In this document: in pieces, positions 45,685-57,083 of the stretch | How positions within the stretch are numbered: position 1 is the stretch's first letter | Layout: every line of letters starts with the position of its first letter | Origin: Termitomyces sp. T153 | Taxonomy: Eukaryota; Basidiomycota; Agaricomycetes; Agaricales; Lyophyllaceae | NCBI GenBank assembly: GCA_018296165.2 | Contig: JACKQL020000100.1 | Location: forward strand, 107,031-171,030 | Length of the DNA stretch: 64,000 bases | Direction: 5' to 3' | Notes under the pieces: generated by a model | Database searches by the model: none | What the model was told of the DNA's origin: nothing | The model's input: only the letters and a program-made list of their open reading frames with translations | Translations under genes and position numbers: made by a program

Positions 45685-46851
45685 TGTCAGGTTCTGCTGA
45701 CCATGGGGGTTCAGCTGCACTGAGCAAATCTTTACTAGGCAGATGTAATTCCCTGCACTGATGACTAGGCACTTGAAGAAGTCCTAAACACAGAGGGCTT
45801 GCAAGGATAAGGGGTGGGAAGTGATCTGAGCAAGTCTGAGGTGGTCCAGAGGAGTCAGGGATGGGTTGCAGGGAAAGGGTTGGACTTGGCAGGGCATCAG
45901 GCACAAGTCTGTAAGCGAGTTTTGTAGGTATGGAGGAAGCAGAGGCTATGTAAGTGATGGGAGCAGAGCTGGAGCTTGATGGGGGATCAACAGAAGTTGA
46001 TGGAGTTTGGAGCCAAGCATGTAGTGAGGTCCAGAGTTGGTTAAAAGAATGTGTTGATGTTTGTAATTGTAAGCATGGAGTTTGTAAAGGCATTAGGATT
46101 GGAAGAGACTTGAACACAATAGGCAGAACAGATCAAATGAGACAAGACAGAGCTGAATGGAATGAAATGGAGTTGAGATGAGATTGAGACAAGAACAAAA
46201 ATAGATTCAGGCAGAGATACAAAAAAATAACAGGAACAATGATGGAATAAAGACAAAACAAGACAGAGAGACTGAGATAAAGAGAAATGTAACATGGAAC
46301 ATGAAACACAAGAAAGAAGCAATCAGACCATAGGTAACTTTAAGCAATAAGTAATATCAAGACTAGAGTACAAAGAGCTGCTCTACAACTTATATACTGA
46401 CTACTGTGGAGCTCCAGGGGATGTTGGCTGTGGCAGTGGGACTTGGCAGAGCTCAGTGGAGTCAATGGTTGTTGGTGGTAATCAGGGAGTGGGCTGCATT
46501 GATATATTGATGGAATCAATTGGGAACATGGGCTGTCCTGAGGTTGTTGTGATACTTTAGAGTGGAGCTGAGGAACCAGGATGGTGAGTTGATGATGTGT
46601 GATGGAGTCAGGAATGGTGGGGGAATGGTTCCAGGGCTCAGGAAATCCAGGGGAAGCATTGCCAGCTGCAGGGAGAATGTCAGAGTTGGCCAGGGGGCTG
46701 TTGGAGCTAGCTGGAGAGGCATTGGAGTTAGCCGGAGTGGGCACAGAGAGTAGATGATGGTTGGGGAAGTTTGACAGGGTGTTGGGGGAGGCTCTGGGGG
46801 AGTGGGAGGGTTGGAGGCAATGTGTAGGGGTCCAGGGAATGGGTCATGACA
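45685..46851 (-). mobile_element. Solo LTR, family I, copy 4
   Basis: 1167 bp, inverted relative to the other copies: TGTCAGGTT...GGGTCATGACA on the plus strand, flanked by ATATT (45680..45684 and 46852..46856). The shared TATA segment lies near 46394 on the minus strand. Confidence 0.88.
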
Positions 46852-46856
46852 ATATT

Positions 46857-47703
46857 CCTCACCTGGTAAATAAGGTCCTTCTATAGTGGAGATCTTGTTA
46901 TAACCATGTCTTTGTTCTTTCATACCTTTTATCAAATGTACTACACTTGTTTACAATCATTTACATTATTCTTATCATTGTGGACAAATATCCAGCACAT
47001 TTGTCTATACGTTCTAATCAGAAAAGGAGTGGACACCAAACATAAATGTTCATAGAGAAGCTGACCTTGTGTATGTCATTTCCAGAGGAACCAGGAAGAT
47101 ACCATTGATGACCAAGCCAATGACATTTGATCTCCATTTCAAAGCCACTCTGTATAACTGAATTGTGAGCAAGTTCTGCCAGAGAAATCTGCATCAATTT
47201 GTAGATCTGTATAGAATTATTAGTCAAGAAAGTTGAATCAACTAAATACAGGTACAGACATGGGCTGCAACACTGTATTGTTCAAGAAGTGGTTCCTATC
47301 AACAGAAAGGGAATGTTGATCAAGGACAGAAAGAAAAGAGAAAACTTGTTTGATGGAAATGACATGATATGGAAACAAGACCAGAAGAAGGAAATGAGAG
47401 GGATTGAGAAAAAGCACTCAGAATAAAATGGGCTGGCCAGAGCAATGGTCCAAAAAACATGACTTTTTATCTGAATCAACCTTTGATGTTTTTTTGGATA
47501 GAGCCACAAGAACCCACTACTAAAGTAGCAGGGACTACATAGTAGCAGGAATAGCAGTGGGAATTAGTGGGAATATGCTTAGGTGTTGAACCTTGCTGAC
47601 TTTCAACTTACAATGTTATAACTAAAACCAGACTTGTATCTGTAAAGGGATTGGTCACTAGTCTAACTAATGCCCCATGCACCACTGTGAGTCCAACTGA
47701 GGA
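46857..47703. other. CpG-poor spacer with a repeated segment
   Basis: No gene seen. The segment near 47390-47520 is a diverged direct repeat of 31930-32050, sharing GACTTTTTATCTGAATCAAC and ending ACAAGAACCCA. Confidence 0.45.
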
Positions 47704-47708
47704 ATAAC

Positions 47709-48084
47709 TGTAATTATTATACTTGCTAGAATAGTTGACAATATACTCAGAGTGCATAAGGACATGTCTGAAACAATGTATCCACCTAGAATAGTTGACA
47801 ATATACTAGGTGACTATAAGTATGTAATATGGATTGAATGTAAGTAGATAAGCTCACCTCAGAGTGCATAAGGACATGTCTGAGGTAGGCAGCACAAAAA
47901 TACAAAGTATATAAAGAGAGTGATGTGCTGTTGGGTGAGTATGGAGGTATAAGGGTCACCTCAACAAGATCAGCAACAAGAACAATAAAGTATGTACAAG
48001 AAAGGAAAGAGAAACATACAACAGAATGGGTATATTGGGATTGAGGCCTGTCTTGCTTAGACAGATGCCAAGCATCACTCCAAC
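47709..48084 (-). repeat. 3' LTR of copia element (CpG-depleted)
   Basis: 376 bp. Differs from 52478..52854 mainly where the other has CG; this copy has TG or CA at every such site and I find no CG in it. Confidence 0.93.
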
Positions 48085-48099
48085 ACTCCCCCTCAAGCC

Positions 48100-51000
48100 A
48101 GTCAAAGAGCAAACTTGGTGGCAAAATGTTTTACTTTTGTGGATGGGAGTGGCTCTGTGAGAGCATTGGCAATTGTGTCATTTGTAGAGCAGTAGATAAG
48201 TTTGATGTGGCCATCATTTATGGTGTAGCAAATGAAATGGTAACAAATGTCAATGTGCTTTGTACGTGCATGATATTGGTGGTCTTTGGCAAGGGCAATA
48301 GCAGATTGGTTGTTGCCAAAGAGAGTGGTGGGGTTATTGAGGTTGCCAAAGACCTCCTTGAGGAGAGATTGGATCCAAAGGGCCTCCTTCATAGCATGGG
48401 TCATGCCAATATACTCACTCTCCATGGTGAATAAAGATACAAGCTCCTGATGCTTGCAACTCCATGAAATTGCAGCCCCATTCAAAATGAAAGCATACTC
48501 ATTCACCACATGTCAATCCTCTGCCATACTCTCATCCACATCCAAATACTCAACCAACTCTTTCTTCTCTTTCCCCCATACTCCAACCACAATTCCTTTG
48601 TACCCTCCAAATATTGAAATACATGCTTTACTACCTCCCAATGAGGCATACCTGAGTTCTTAGTGAAGCAGGAAAGTGTGGTAACTGCAAACATGATGTC
48701 TGGGCAGGTGCTGAGGCAGGCCCACATGAGGGATCCAACAGCTTCATGATAAGGGATGTCATGCATCTGTGCAAACTCAGCAGTGGTTGCAGGTGACTGG
48801 GAGCTAGAGAGTCAGGTCTGGGTGTCCATGGGGATGGATAGAGGCTTCAAATCTTCAAGGCCATGACAACAAAGGATAGAGTTAATGTACAAGCATTGGG
48901 AGAGGGAAATGGTGTGACTGTGGCAGTCACATTTGATCTCAATGCAGAGAAGCCAATGGATTTCACCCAAGTCAGTGATTTCAATGTGGTGCTGTATACC
49001 TTGCTTCACTTCCTCAATAATTTTGGGAGTGGTTGCTATGATGGTGCAATCATCAACATGAACAATGATGATGGTGAGCAATGCTTTGTCATGTCAAATA
49101 AACACAGCCTGATTGACTTTGCACTGCTTAAAACCCAGCTCAGCAAGAATCTTTATGAGGCATTGGTACCATTGTCAGCCACTTTGTTTGAGTCCATAGA
49201 GGGTTTTGATGAGATGGCAGACTTTATTAGTTGAGTTTGGTGCATGGTACCCAGGTGGCTGGTGCATGAAGATGACTTCATTTGCTTCAAGCTTGCCATT
49301 TAGAAACACACTCTTTTACATCATTCTGGTGGATCTCCAGATCAAATGCAGTGTCCATGGTGAGAATACCTCAAATGGATGCAAGTTTGGCAATGGGAGC
49401 AAAGGTATCAAAATAGTTAATGCCAGGAACTTGTGAGTAGCCCTGCACCACCAGGCATGCCTTGTATTTGATAACGTTTCTAGCTGTGTCTTTCTTTACC
49501 TTGAAGACCCACTTTGAACCAACAATATTAATGTTGCCAGGTTTGTTGACAAGCTCCCACATCCCTGCCTTCCTCAACAATTCTAGTTTGTCCTCAATAG
49601 CTTTCTCCCACAGCTTCCAATCTGGCCCCCTCTTTGCCTCTGCCACTGTCCTTGGTTCAAGCCCCTCAACATCTGCTATCTCTGCAGCAAGAGCATATTC
49701 CTCAAGAAATGAGCCATCCTCCACTAACATTGTCCAGTCTGTCTGTCTGTCTTCTATCAGTTGGGATGCTAACTCCCCCTCAACAATAGGCTTGGGGAGT
49801 GGGACTCCTTTTGCAACAATGGGATCAGAGACATGGTGAGATGTCTTTCCTTTGCCCCCAATAAGGTTGAGTACATGACAGCTGGGCTGGATGACACAAA
49901 TTGACCAGCGCACATGCTGAGTTAGCTCTTTGGGTTCATGGGGATGCTTGTGGGTGATGTTGTTGTCTTTTGCAGGTTGCGTTGAGGTTTGGGACAGGTC
50001 AGAGTTATTGGAAGGTGGAGTCAAACACTCCTCAATGAATTCCCAATCCTCCCCCTTGAGACATTTGGTGAGGCCTTCTTGATTGAAGTAAACATTGTGC
50101 TCAACAGTGATGGCCTTGCTGTCCACCCAGTAGATACAGGTGCCATTGCTGTTTTCATCGACACTGAGCCATCATCCCTCACAAACACATCCACCAAGTT
50201 TTGACCCTGTCTCAACACAAGCCCAGACCTTCTCACCAAACTCACAAACACTCCTTAAGTCTGGATTCCTGCCCATAGCTGCTTCATAGGGAGTCATTCC
50301 ATTGGGCAGTGCCTTTGTTCATGTTCTGTTGTACAATCATACAGCATGCTGAGCAGCCTTGCCCCATAAATTCTTTGGGAGGCTGCTGCTGTGCAGCAGG
50401 GTGCAGACCTTCTCAAGAATAGAGTGGTTGAAACGTTCCGCAATGCCATTGTGCTGGGGAGTGTCATGAACAGTGAGTTTTTACTTGATCCCTTTCTCAT
50501 TTAGGAATGCAACAAACTCCTTCCCAGTGTATTCACCACTGCAATCAGAATGGAGAACCTTGATCCTGGCATTGTGTTGTATGTTAACATGGGCATGGAA
50601 GGTCTTGAAAGCACCAAAGGCATTGCTTTTTAGACAAAGAAAATTTAAGTGGCTGAGGTGGGTCTTGTTGTCAATGAAACTGACATAGTACTGACAGCCA
50701 GAAATGGTTTGAACAGGAGCAGGTCCCCAGATGTTACTGTGGATTTCCTCTGCAAACTCCTTGGCTTGTTCACCTTGGCAAACTTTGGCAACAGCCCTTT
50801 GAGTTGACTTAGCATAGACACAAGACTTGCTGAAGAAATCCTTCTCATTTGAGGACTTTAAATGGACACCAGTGACAAAACCTTTTGTGATGAGCTTCTG
50901 AGCAACCTCAGGTGAGATGTGCCCCATTTGACAGTGAAATTGATCAAGGCTAATAACCTCCTCAGCAGCTGAAGCTTTGCCAGAATGATGTCGCAGACAA

Positions 51001-52419
51001 TACAGTCCACCATCATCCTTCAGGACTTCTCCAACTAAGGTGCCATCCTGCCCCTTTATGATGCACTTCCCCTGACCAAAGGTGACTTCAAAACCAGCAT
51101 TGTCAAGCCATCCAACAGAGACAAGTGTGTAGCCTACTTCAGGAGAGTAGAAGACTTCGGTGAGGTGGAGATTTGAAGAAGTAGTACCATGAGGTATGTC
51201 AATAACAAGCTCGTCCTTTGCTGTGGCACTGAATGGTTTCTTGTTCGCAGCATGGAATGGTTTATGGTCAATGGGAGTGAGCCTGGCAAAGTCATCACAG
51301 TAAGGGGAGATATGCGAAGTACATCCAGAGTCAAACAGCTCAATGCGAGCAGGGGATAATGGATGTGATACGGCTCCAATCCTTGTCAACCTCGGCATCA
51401 GTCACCTCATTCTCATCAACTTCAGAGAACCAGTCGTCATCCATGGCAGCATCAGCGTGGCCCCCACAGGACTCAACAGTGTTCGAGACGTTGGACTCGG
51501 ACTCACTATGGAGATCAGGCAAGGAATCAAGGTCAGTTCCCTCTTCAACAGCAAATGCAAACTTGTCATCACTAGACGAAGTTTCGACAGCATTTGCAGA
51601 GCCACTAGGTTTCGGCTTTGCACTCCCAGAGTCCTTCTTTTTATTCTTGCACTCATTTCTCTTGTGGCCAACCCCCCCCACACTTCCAGCAGGTAGGCCC
51701 TTTCTTCGAGCCTTTTTCTGCACCAGAAGTGACCGCAATCGCCTCATTCTTCTCAGGCTTAGTAACAGCCTTGGCCATGGCGCGACGTTCACGCTGTACA
51801 CGCTGACGGTCGTACTCCTCAGATATAACAATGATGAGTGTGTCAGGATCGATGTCAGAAGAGCCGAGTGCTGATGTGCTAAGAAGCTTGGTTGCCGTGA
51901 GGAGAGAATTGGCATATGTAGCAAGGGATGGGGGAAGAGAGCCAATAATAGTCAAGCGGTAATCCTTGTCATCTATGTCCACACCGACTGACGCAAGCTC
52001 CTCCTTCACCCGCAGACTGTCGAGAAAGACACGAACGTCGCCCCTGTCAGGGCACTTCATTCCAAGGAACTCAGTACAGAGCTGGGTTTGGGCAAAAGCA
52101 CCCTTCTGTGTGTACTCTTTGGTGAGTGCAGCCCAGGCTTCCGCAACGGTCTTATAACATCGAAGACAGCCGAGTCGGGAATTTTCTGAAGAAGATTGTA
52201 CGCAGATGACTCCGCCTTGTCCCAATCAATGACGGCTATATCCCTGCCCTCGGGGGACAGCAACGGGCGAGGTGTAGACCCGTCAAAATGGGGCCACTTC
52301 CCTTTCGACTTTACAGCCGCAGAGAAACGTATTTCAAAGATACCCCAGTTGACACCGTCGGGCAGTAGCTCTGGGACATCAGACGGGAGAGAGTCGGTAG
52401 TAACAGCTGTGATGGACAT
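48100..52419 (-). pseudogene. gag-pol of copia element, frameshifted
   Basis: Starts at 52419. gag (EYTQKGAFAQTQLCTEFLGM) needs a one-base shift near 52160. The zinc knuckle CWKCGG.GHKRNEC is broken by a run of eight G (minus) near 51672-51679 where seven would keep frame. A third shift near 51370 leads into the protease (ELFDSGCTSHIS, about 51310-51332). Integrase 50481-51150 and beyond (EEIHSNIWGP, HSDCSGEY). RT 48812-50126 (GSKWVFKVKKD, VHVDDCTIIATTPK: Asp pair intact). RNase H 48102-48509 (TMESEYIGMTHAMKEALWIQ, NNQSAIALAKDH, RTKHIDI). Several stops in the left part. Not functional. Confidence 0.88.
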
Positions 52420-52477
52420 AGTGGGATTCTCGTATCGCAGCTCGCAGGATCAAGTGGAAAAAGAGGGCCCAATAACC

Positions 52478-52854
52478 TGTAATTATTATACTCGCTAGAA
52501 TAGTTGACAATATACTCAGAGTGCGTAAGGACACGTCTGAAACAATGTATTCACCTAGAATAGTTGACAATATACTAGGTGACTATAAGTATGTAATATG
52601 GATTGAATGTAAGTAGATAAGCTCACCTCAGAGTGCGTAAGGACACGTCTGAGGTAGGCAGCACGAGAATAAAAAGTATATAAAGAGAGTGATGTGCCGT
52701 CGGGCGAGTACGGAGGTATAAGGGTCGCCTCAACAAGATCGGTGACAAGAACAATAAGGTATGTACAAGAAAGGAAAGAGAAACATACGACAGAATGGGT
52801 ATATCGGGATTGAGGCCCGGCTTGCTTAGATAGACGCCGAGCGTCACTCCAACA
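52478..52854 (-). repeat. 5' LTR of copia element (CpG retained)
   Basis: 377 bp with about 18 CpG sites, nearly identical otherwise to the left LTR. Borders host DNA holding the fourth DUF5648 gene. Confidence 0.93.
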
Positions 52855-53036
52855 ATAACCGGATATATCTGGAACTAAAACAAGTTGTATCGTAGTATGG
52901 TGGGCGAATCAATAAAACACAAACTGGATAAAACAGTTTTCTTTGGTATTCAGGATGTAATGACCGTTGTTGTAGACAAGATTTATCTACCGAGAAACGA
53001 AAGAATGTCCTAAAAACATCGTATCCTCCAGAATTT

Positions 53037-53653
53037 CTAATATGTATAGTGGGGATAAACGTATCCAGCAATGCCTTCATAGTTATAGCCATTTCCCGCA
53101 GCATTGTCACGCTCTGAAGCGGAGGTGGTATAGAAGTGATCCATCCCACTCGGGTTGTAGAGGCGGTAGAAAGGAACCGTGCCACGGCAGCCACGGTTGG
53201 GGTAGATGTACCCAGCAACGCCCTCCGAATTGTAACCCAAGTTCTGCTCCGCGTTGTTAGCTTCGGAGGCGCTGGTGGTATAGAAGTGGTCCATGGCGGT
53301 GGGGCTGTAGAGGCGGTAGAACGGGACGGTTCCCGACTCTTGGTACGGGAAGATATAGCTCGAGATCCCTTCGTCGGTATAGCCGAAGCGGGCAATGGCG
53401 TTGTTGGCCTCCTGAGCGTCGGTGGTATAGAAGTGGTCTACAGCTTGGCTGTTGTACAAGCGGTAGAACGGAACGGCGTCATCGGGATTACCGCATTGGC
53501 GCTAGAAGAGAGCGTGTGAGTAAAGGATCGACCACACGAGGATAAAGGAACGCGTACAAACTGACGAGCCTCGAGGTCGCTGCTGTCCATCTCCGTGGGG
53601 ATAGCGGAGGCGACAGAGAGGAGAGCAGTAGCAAAGAGCAGAGAGAACTTCAT
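53037..53653 (-). CDS. Small secreted DUF5648-type repeat protein, copy 4
   Basis: Exons 53558..53653 and 53037..53501; 56-nt intron (GTACGC...TTCTAG); 186 aa. Signal peptide MKFSLLFATALLSVASAIP, then a short propeptide-like DSSDLEARQF. Three well-kept repeats: FYRLYNSQAVDHFYTT, FYRLYSPTAMDHFYTT, FYRLYNPSGMDHFYTT, each closed by GY..EG...Y.(F/Y)P. Two cysteines (RQCGN; NRGCRG). The stop lies just 180 bp outside the copia element. A longer first frame without splicing (to 53438) loses the repeats, so the intron is required. Function unknown. Confidence 0.88.
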
Positions 53654-53767
53654 CGTTTATCAGCCTGAGTGTTGGGATAACCTAGTAACGACGTTAAGTT
53701 TCCAGTCTTTTAAATATACAAGAAGACCCATATGATGACTAATTTGAGATAACTATGCGTCATTGAA

Positions 53768-53880
53768 AACGATACATCCAGGTTTACTTTAGTAGGAGCG
53801 AGACGTTCCAAAATCGCAAAGACACACTAAAGACACACCCTGGAACGTAGGCCATTTTTGGACCATTCCGTGGTTTCTAA
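53768..53880 (-). promoter_or_regulatory. Upstream block shared with copy 5
   Basis: Contains GACGTTCCAAAAT and CCCTGGAACGTAG.CCA.TTTTGGACCATT, nearly the same as 55870..55980 upstream of copy 5 at similar distance (about 115-220 bp before the start). GTTCCA and TGGAAC form inverted half-sites. TATATTTAAA (minus, about 53709-53718) lies about 55 nt before the start. Confidence 0.5.
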
Positions 53881-55156
53881 ACATTCTTACAAAAAACCTG
53901 TCTCAATACATAGGGGGAATAGGAAGGGACACCGAAATGACTTGTTGCTGAGGGCCTGAGGAGAAGATACGAAGGGCCTAGATGTCGGGCTTAGAAAGCA
54001 CAAGAAGACGATGACGATCGCGAGGAATAGATATCAATCACAACTTGAATGTCTTCACGACATTTAGGAGAAGACTCAATACATGTTCGAGAAGTGATCC
54101 CATAGGTAGTACAACTAACAACTAAACAAAAGATATCACCAGAAGTGGTCTACCCAAGTGGCCAACCAATGACAGAATTCACTCAAAAGTCAGGCGCAGT
54201 GTTTCAATCATCCGTTCCACAAATAATACTGGACCCGCAACTGATTAGATTAGATGGAACCAATATTTTCTAAGTTGTAACCCTGGCAAACCGATCGCCG
54301 AATGATGTTGGCGATGTAAAAAGTGATCTACGGGGACTGTAAGTAAGTAGCGATAGAGCGGGGCTCACGGAGCAAGATCGAAGATAAGGGTTCGATCCAC
54401 CAAGGTTTGCTGTGTTCACTGTTGCATGATACATAGAAAGGACAGGCGTTGGCACAGTTACGGCAATCTTCGCATGCGCGCAGCGCGTGCCGGAGAAAAG
54501 TCAGGACAGGCTCAGAGAAATGAGAAGAAGTGAAAAGTACACAAATCGTAGTAGTTGCTCGGAATATAGAACGCAGATATTTTGTATACAGACTATGCAA
54601 TATATAGACTGTTATGTGGATGTCACTGCTGCGCGGAACAGACGCGAATCAGGAAGCTGAAGTTCTAGATGACCTCTGCCTCGGGACATTCGAGCAGCAA
54701 AGTTTGCAGTCTGTCTGAAATTTGACGAAAGTCTGCCAACTCTAAAACGTTACAAAAGCCTACCATTGCTGACCATCGAGCAGGATAAATCAAAATGACT
54801 TGCTGAGATTTGCTCAAGTTCGCTAGTTTCGGATTTTCTCTTGCTTTTCTGAAAATTGAGGTCATTGAATGAAGATCGCGCACTGCGCCACTGAAGGGTA
54901 AATATGGGAGTATGGAAGATCAGGTACGTAATGTTTCTTCTCACCATCTCTCGAAGGAACTAATCCTGAGGTGACCTCCATCTCGGCATTGAACGAAGTC
55001 GGATTGAACCAAAGAATATCATTTGTCAAGATGTAACGACCGTCGTAGATCAGATATTATCTACCAAGATAATGAATCAAATGTCCGCAGAAAAAAGTAT
55101 TCTAGATGGCAATCGGAGCTTAGAATCTCTGTTAAAAGGTAAACCATGGCAAGTGT
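53881..55156. other. Host intergenic DNA, no gene seen
   Basis: Only short frames without family match (for example 54328..54600 and 54665..54883 minus). Near 55031-55080 a segment resembles 52949-52990; both lie just 3' of a DUF5648 gene and represent duplicated 3' flank. Confidence 0.55.
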
Positions 55157-55762
55157 CTAAGCCATATACACATATCCAGCAACACCCTCGTCGCTGTAAC
55201 CACCTCTAATGGCAGAGGCACGCTCAGAAGCGGATGTGGTATAGAAGTGATCCGTGCCACTCGCACTGTAGAGACGGTAAAAGGGAACCGTGTTACGACA
55301 GTTACCGTTAGGGTAAATGTACCCAGCGACACCCTCCGAGGTGTAACCCAGATTCTGCGCGTTGCTAGCTTCAGAGGCGCTGGTGGTGTAAAAGTGATCC
55401 GTGGCGGAGGCACTGTAGAGGCGGAAGAAAGGAACGGTTCCAGGTTGTTGGTTCTGGAAGATGTAGCTCGAGATCCCTTCACGGGTGTATCCGCTGACGG
55501 CAACGGCGTTATTGGCCTCATTATTGTTAGTAGTATAGAAGTGATCGATGACCTGGCCGTTGTACAAGCGATAGAACGGGACGGCGCGGTTACGGTTACC
55601 ACAGCGACCCTGGCGTAAAGGAATTAGTAAAGTATTGGCCATATTGAAGGACAGAACGCATACACGCTGACGAGCCTCAAGGCCGTTACTGTCGTCCAGC
55701 CCCGTGGGAATAGCGGAGGCGACGGAGAGGAGAGCAGTAACAAAGAGGAGGGAGAACTTCAT
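55157..55762 (-). CDS. Small secreted DUF5648-type repeat protein, copy 5
   Basis: Exons 55664..55762 and 55157..55609; 54-nt intron (GTATGC...CGCCAG); 183 aa. Signal peptide MKFSLLFVTALLSVASAIP, propeptide-like segment to EARQR, then GRCGNRNRAVPFYRLYN and three repeats (DHFYTTNNNEANNA, DHFYTTSASEASNA, DHFYTTSASERASA). The two family cysteines are present (GRCGN; NGNCRN). Closest to copy 4 in exon 1 and flanks; the two are tandem duplicates facing away from the gypsy element. Function unknown. Confidence 0.88.
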   Translation of the reverse strand: MKFSLLFVTALLSVASAIPTGLDDSNGLEARQRVCVLSFNMANTLLIPLRQGRCGNRNRAVPFYRLYNGQVIDHFYTTNNNEANNAVAVSGYTREGISSYIFQNQQPGTVPFFRLYSASATDHFYTTSASEASNAQNLGYTSEGVAGYIYPNGNCRNTVPFYRLYSASGTDHFYTTSASERASAIRGGYSDEGVAGYVYMA

Positions 55763-55869
55763 CGTGTACTAGCCTAACTGTTGTGATGGGCTAATGATAA
55801 GTCTGCCTATTAAATGCATGGGAGATTCCGTATGCATATGATAACTGATTTTGACTGTACGTCATCGAA

Positions 55870-55980
55870 GACGATACATCCTATAGATGAAACTCATTTG
55901 GTGGGGGCGGGACGTTCCAAAATTACAAACGCGCCCCTGGAACGTAGACCACTTTTGGACCATTGCGCAGTTCCGGAACC
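55870..55980 (-). promoter_or_regulatory. Upstream block shared with copy 4
   Basis: GGGACGTTCCAAAAT...CCCCTGGAACGTAGACCA..TTTGGACCATT; conserved with 53768..53880 while surrounding bases differ. An AT-rich TATTTAAT-like site (minus, about 55808-55814) is 45-50 nt before the start. Confidence 0.5.
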
Positions 55981-57083
55981 TTTGAAAGAGACCCTGTTTC
56001 AAGTTACTTGACAAATGAGAGAAATAGGGAGGAAGGGGTGCCGCAATATCAAGACTTACGAACGGGTCCTTTAGGAGACGAGATCGAGACACGGGACACA
56101 TGAGCCATACTGGACATAGGATTATCATATTTTTTCTTTGAAGACTCCGAGAAAACGAACAATATCATTCGTGAGGAACAGATATAAATAATTATGCCCT
56201 TTACGGTTGCCCTCCAGGGTCAGGTCAACTTTTGGTTGAGGAGCTGTCAAAGCTCATCGCGACGAGTTGATGGGGTCCCTAGGTTCAGTAATAAGTCACA
56301 GATAGCAGTTAATATATATCATTTAATCGTGCATTTTCAAGCTGGGAACATGAGTATTCTATCAATGAGAAAAATATAACAGATAATTGTGATTGTGGGT
56401 ATTCTGGCCATGGGAGGGTCATGGATCCTCTGGATTCGTGATAAATCTCTCAAACACTCTTTGTGGCTACGTTGACAGATGCTGACCCTTGAGGACATTC
56501 TGATCATCTCCTGTCCACGAATTTTGTTCAGCTGCAGCGTCCAATCTCTTGGTTTCCCGACGGTCGATTCTCAGATGTATTCTAACATTCACCGAGATTC
56601 TTGACCGACCTTCTGTCATTTCACATTCGTTGATTGAGTCCAGAGAAAAAAACTTGCTTCATGTTTTTCTGCCTATTCATCTCACTGCAACATGTTGGGA
56701 TTCGCTACGAGCAATGGCTTCGAACTTGGCGTGTCGCTCGAATCATCTTTCAGAGAAACTAGCTTTCACTTTTAACTCCCTCGAAAACACTTGATATTGG
56801 TTGGTATGTCTGAGAGTTCCCACTCAGCCGGGACTCGGGCGGGTAACAAACGATCATGAGGAATTCACCGCTGTGGTCTACAAAATTCCGATTTTCCAAA
56901 GGGAGGATCCGTGAGGGAGGAAATTGTTTCAAGGAAGCAATATTGGTTGTGAGCCATACTTCAAGCTTCAAGCCTTTGAAGACAAGTTCTAAGATCGGTT
57001 TCCGGTGGTTTGCCATCAAATTCTGGCCGATACTTCAGCTGTGCCTTTCTAGATAAACTGTGCCCGTAGTGCATGAATGATGT
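55981..57083. other. Host intergenic DNA, no gene seen
   Basis: Short frames on both strands (56549..56794 plus; 56759..57019 minus) have no recognisable family. Normal CpG content. The right end is the insertion site of the gypsy element. Confidence 0.5.

Larger units (their letters stand above)
47709..52854 (-). mobile_element. Ty1/copia element, full length, degenerate
   Basis: Minus-strand element with LTRs 47709..48084 and 52478..52854, target duplication ATAAC (47704..47708 and 52855..52859). LTR ends are TGTAATTATT and CACTCCAACA on the plus strand. A polypurine tract (minus GAGGGGGAG) adjoins the left LTR at 48085..48093. Internal order from the right: gag with CCHC, protease, integrase, RT, RNase H, the copia order (integrase before RT). 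The right quarter (about 51.3-52.85 kb) keeps many CpG sites, the left three quarters almost none. Confidence 0.93.
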
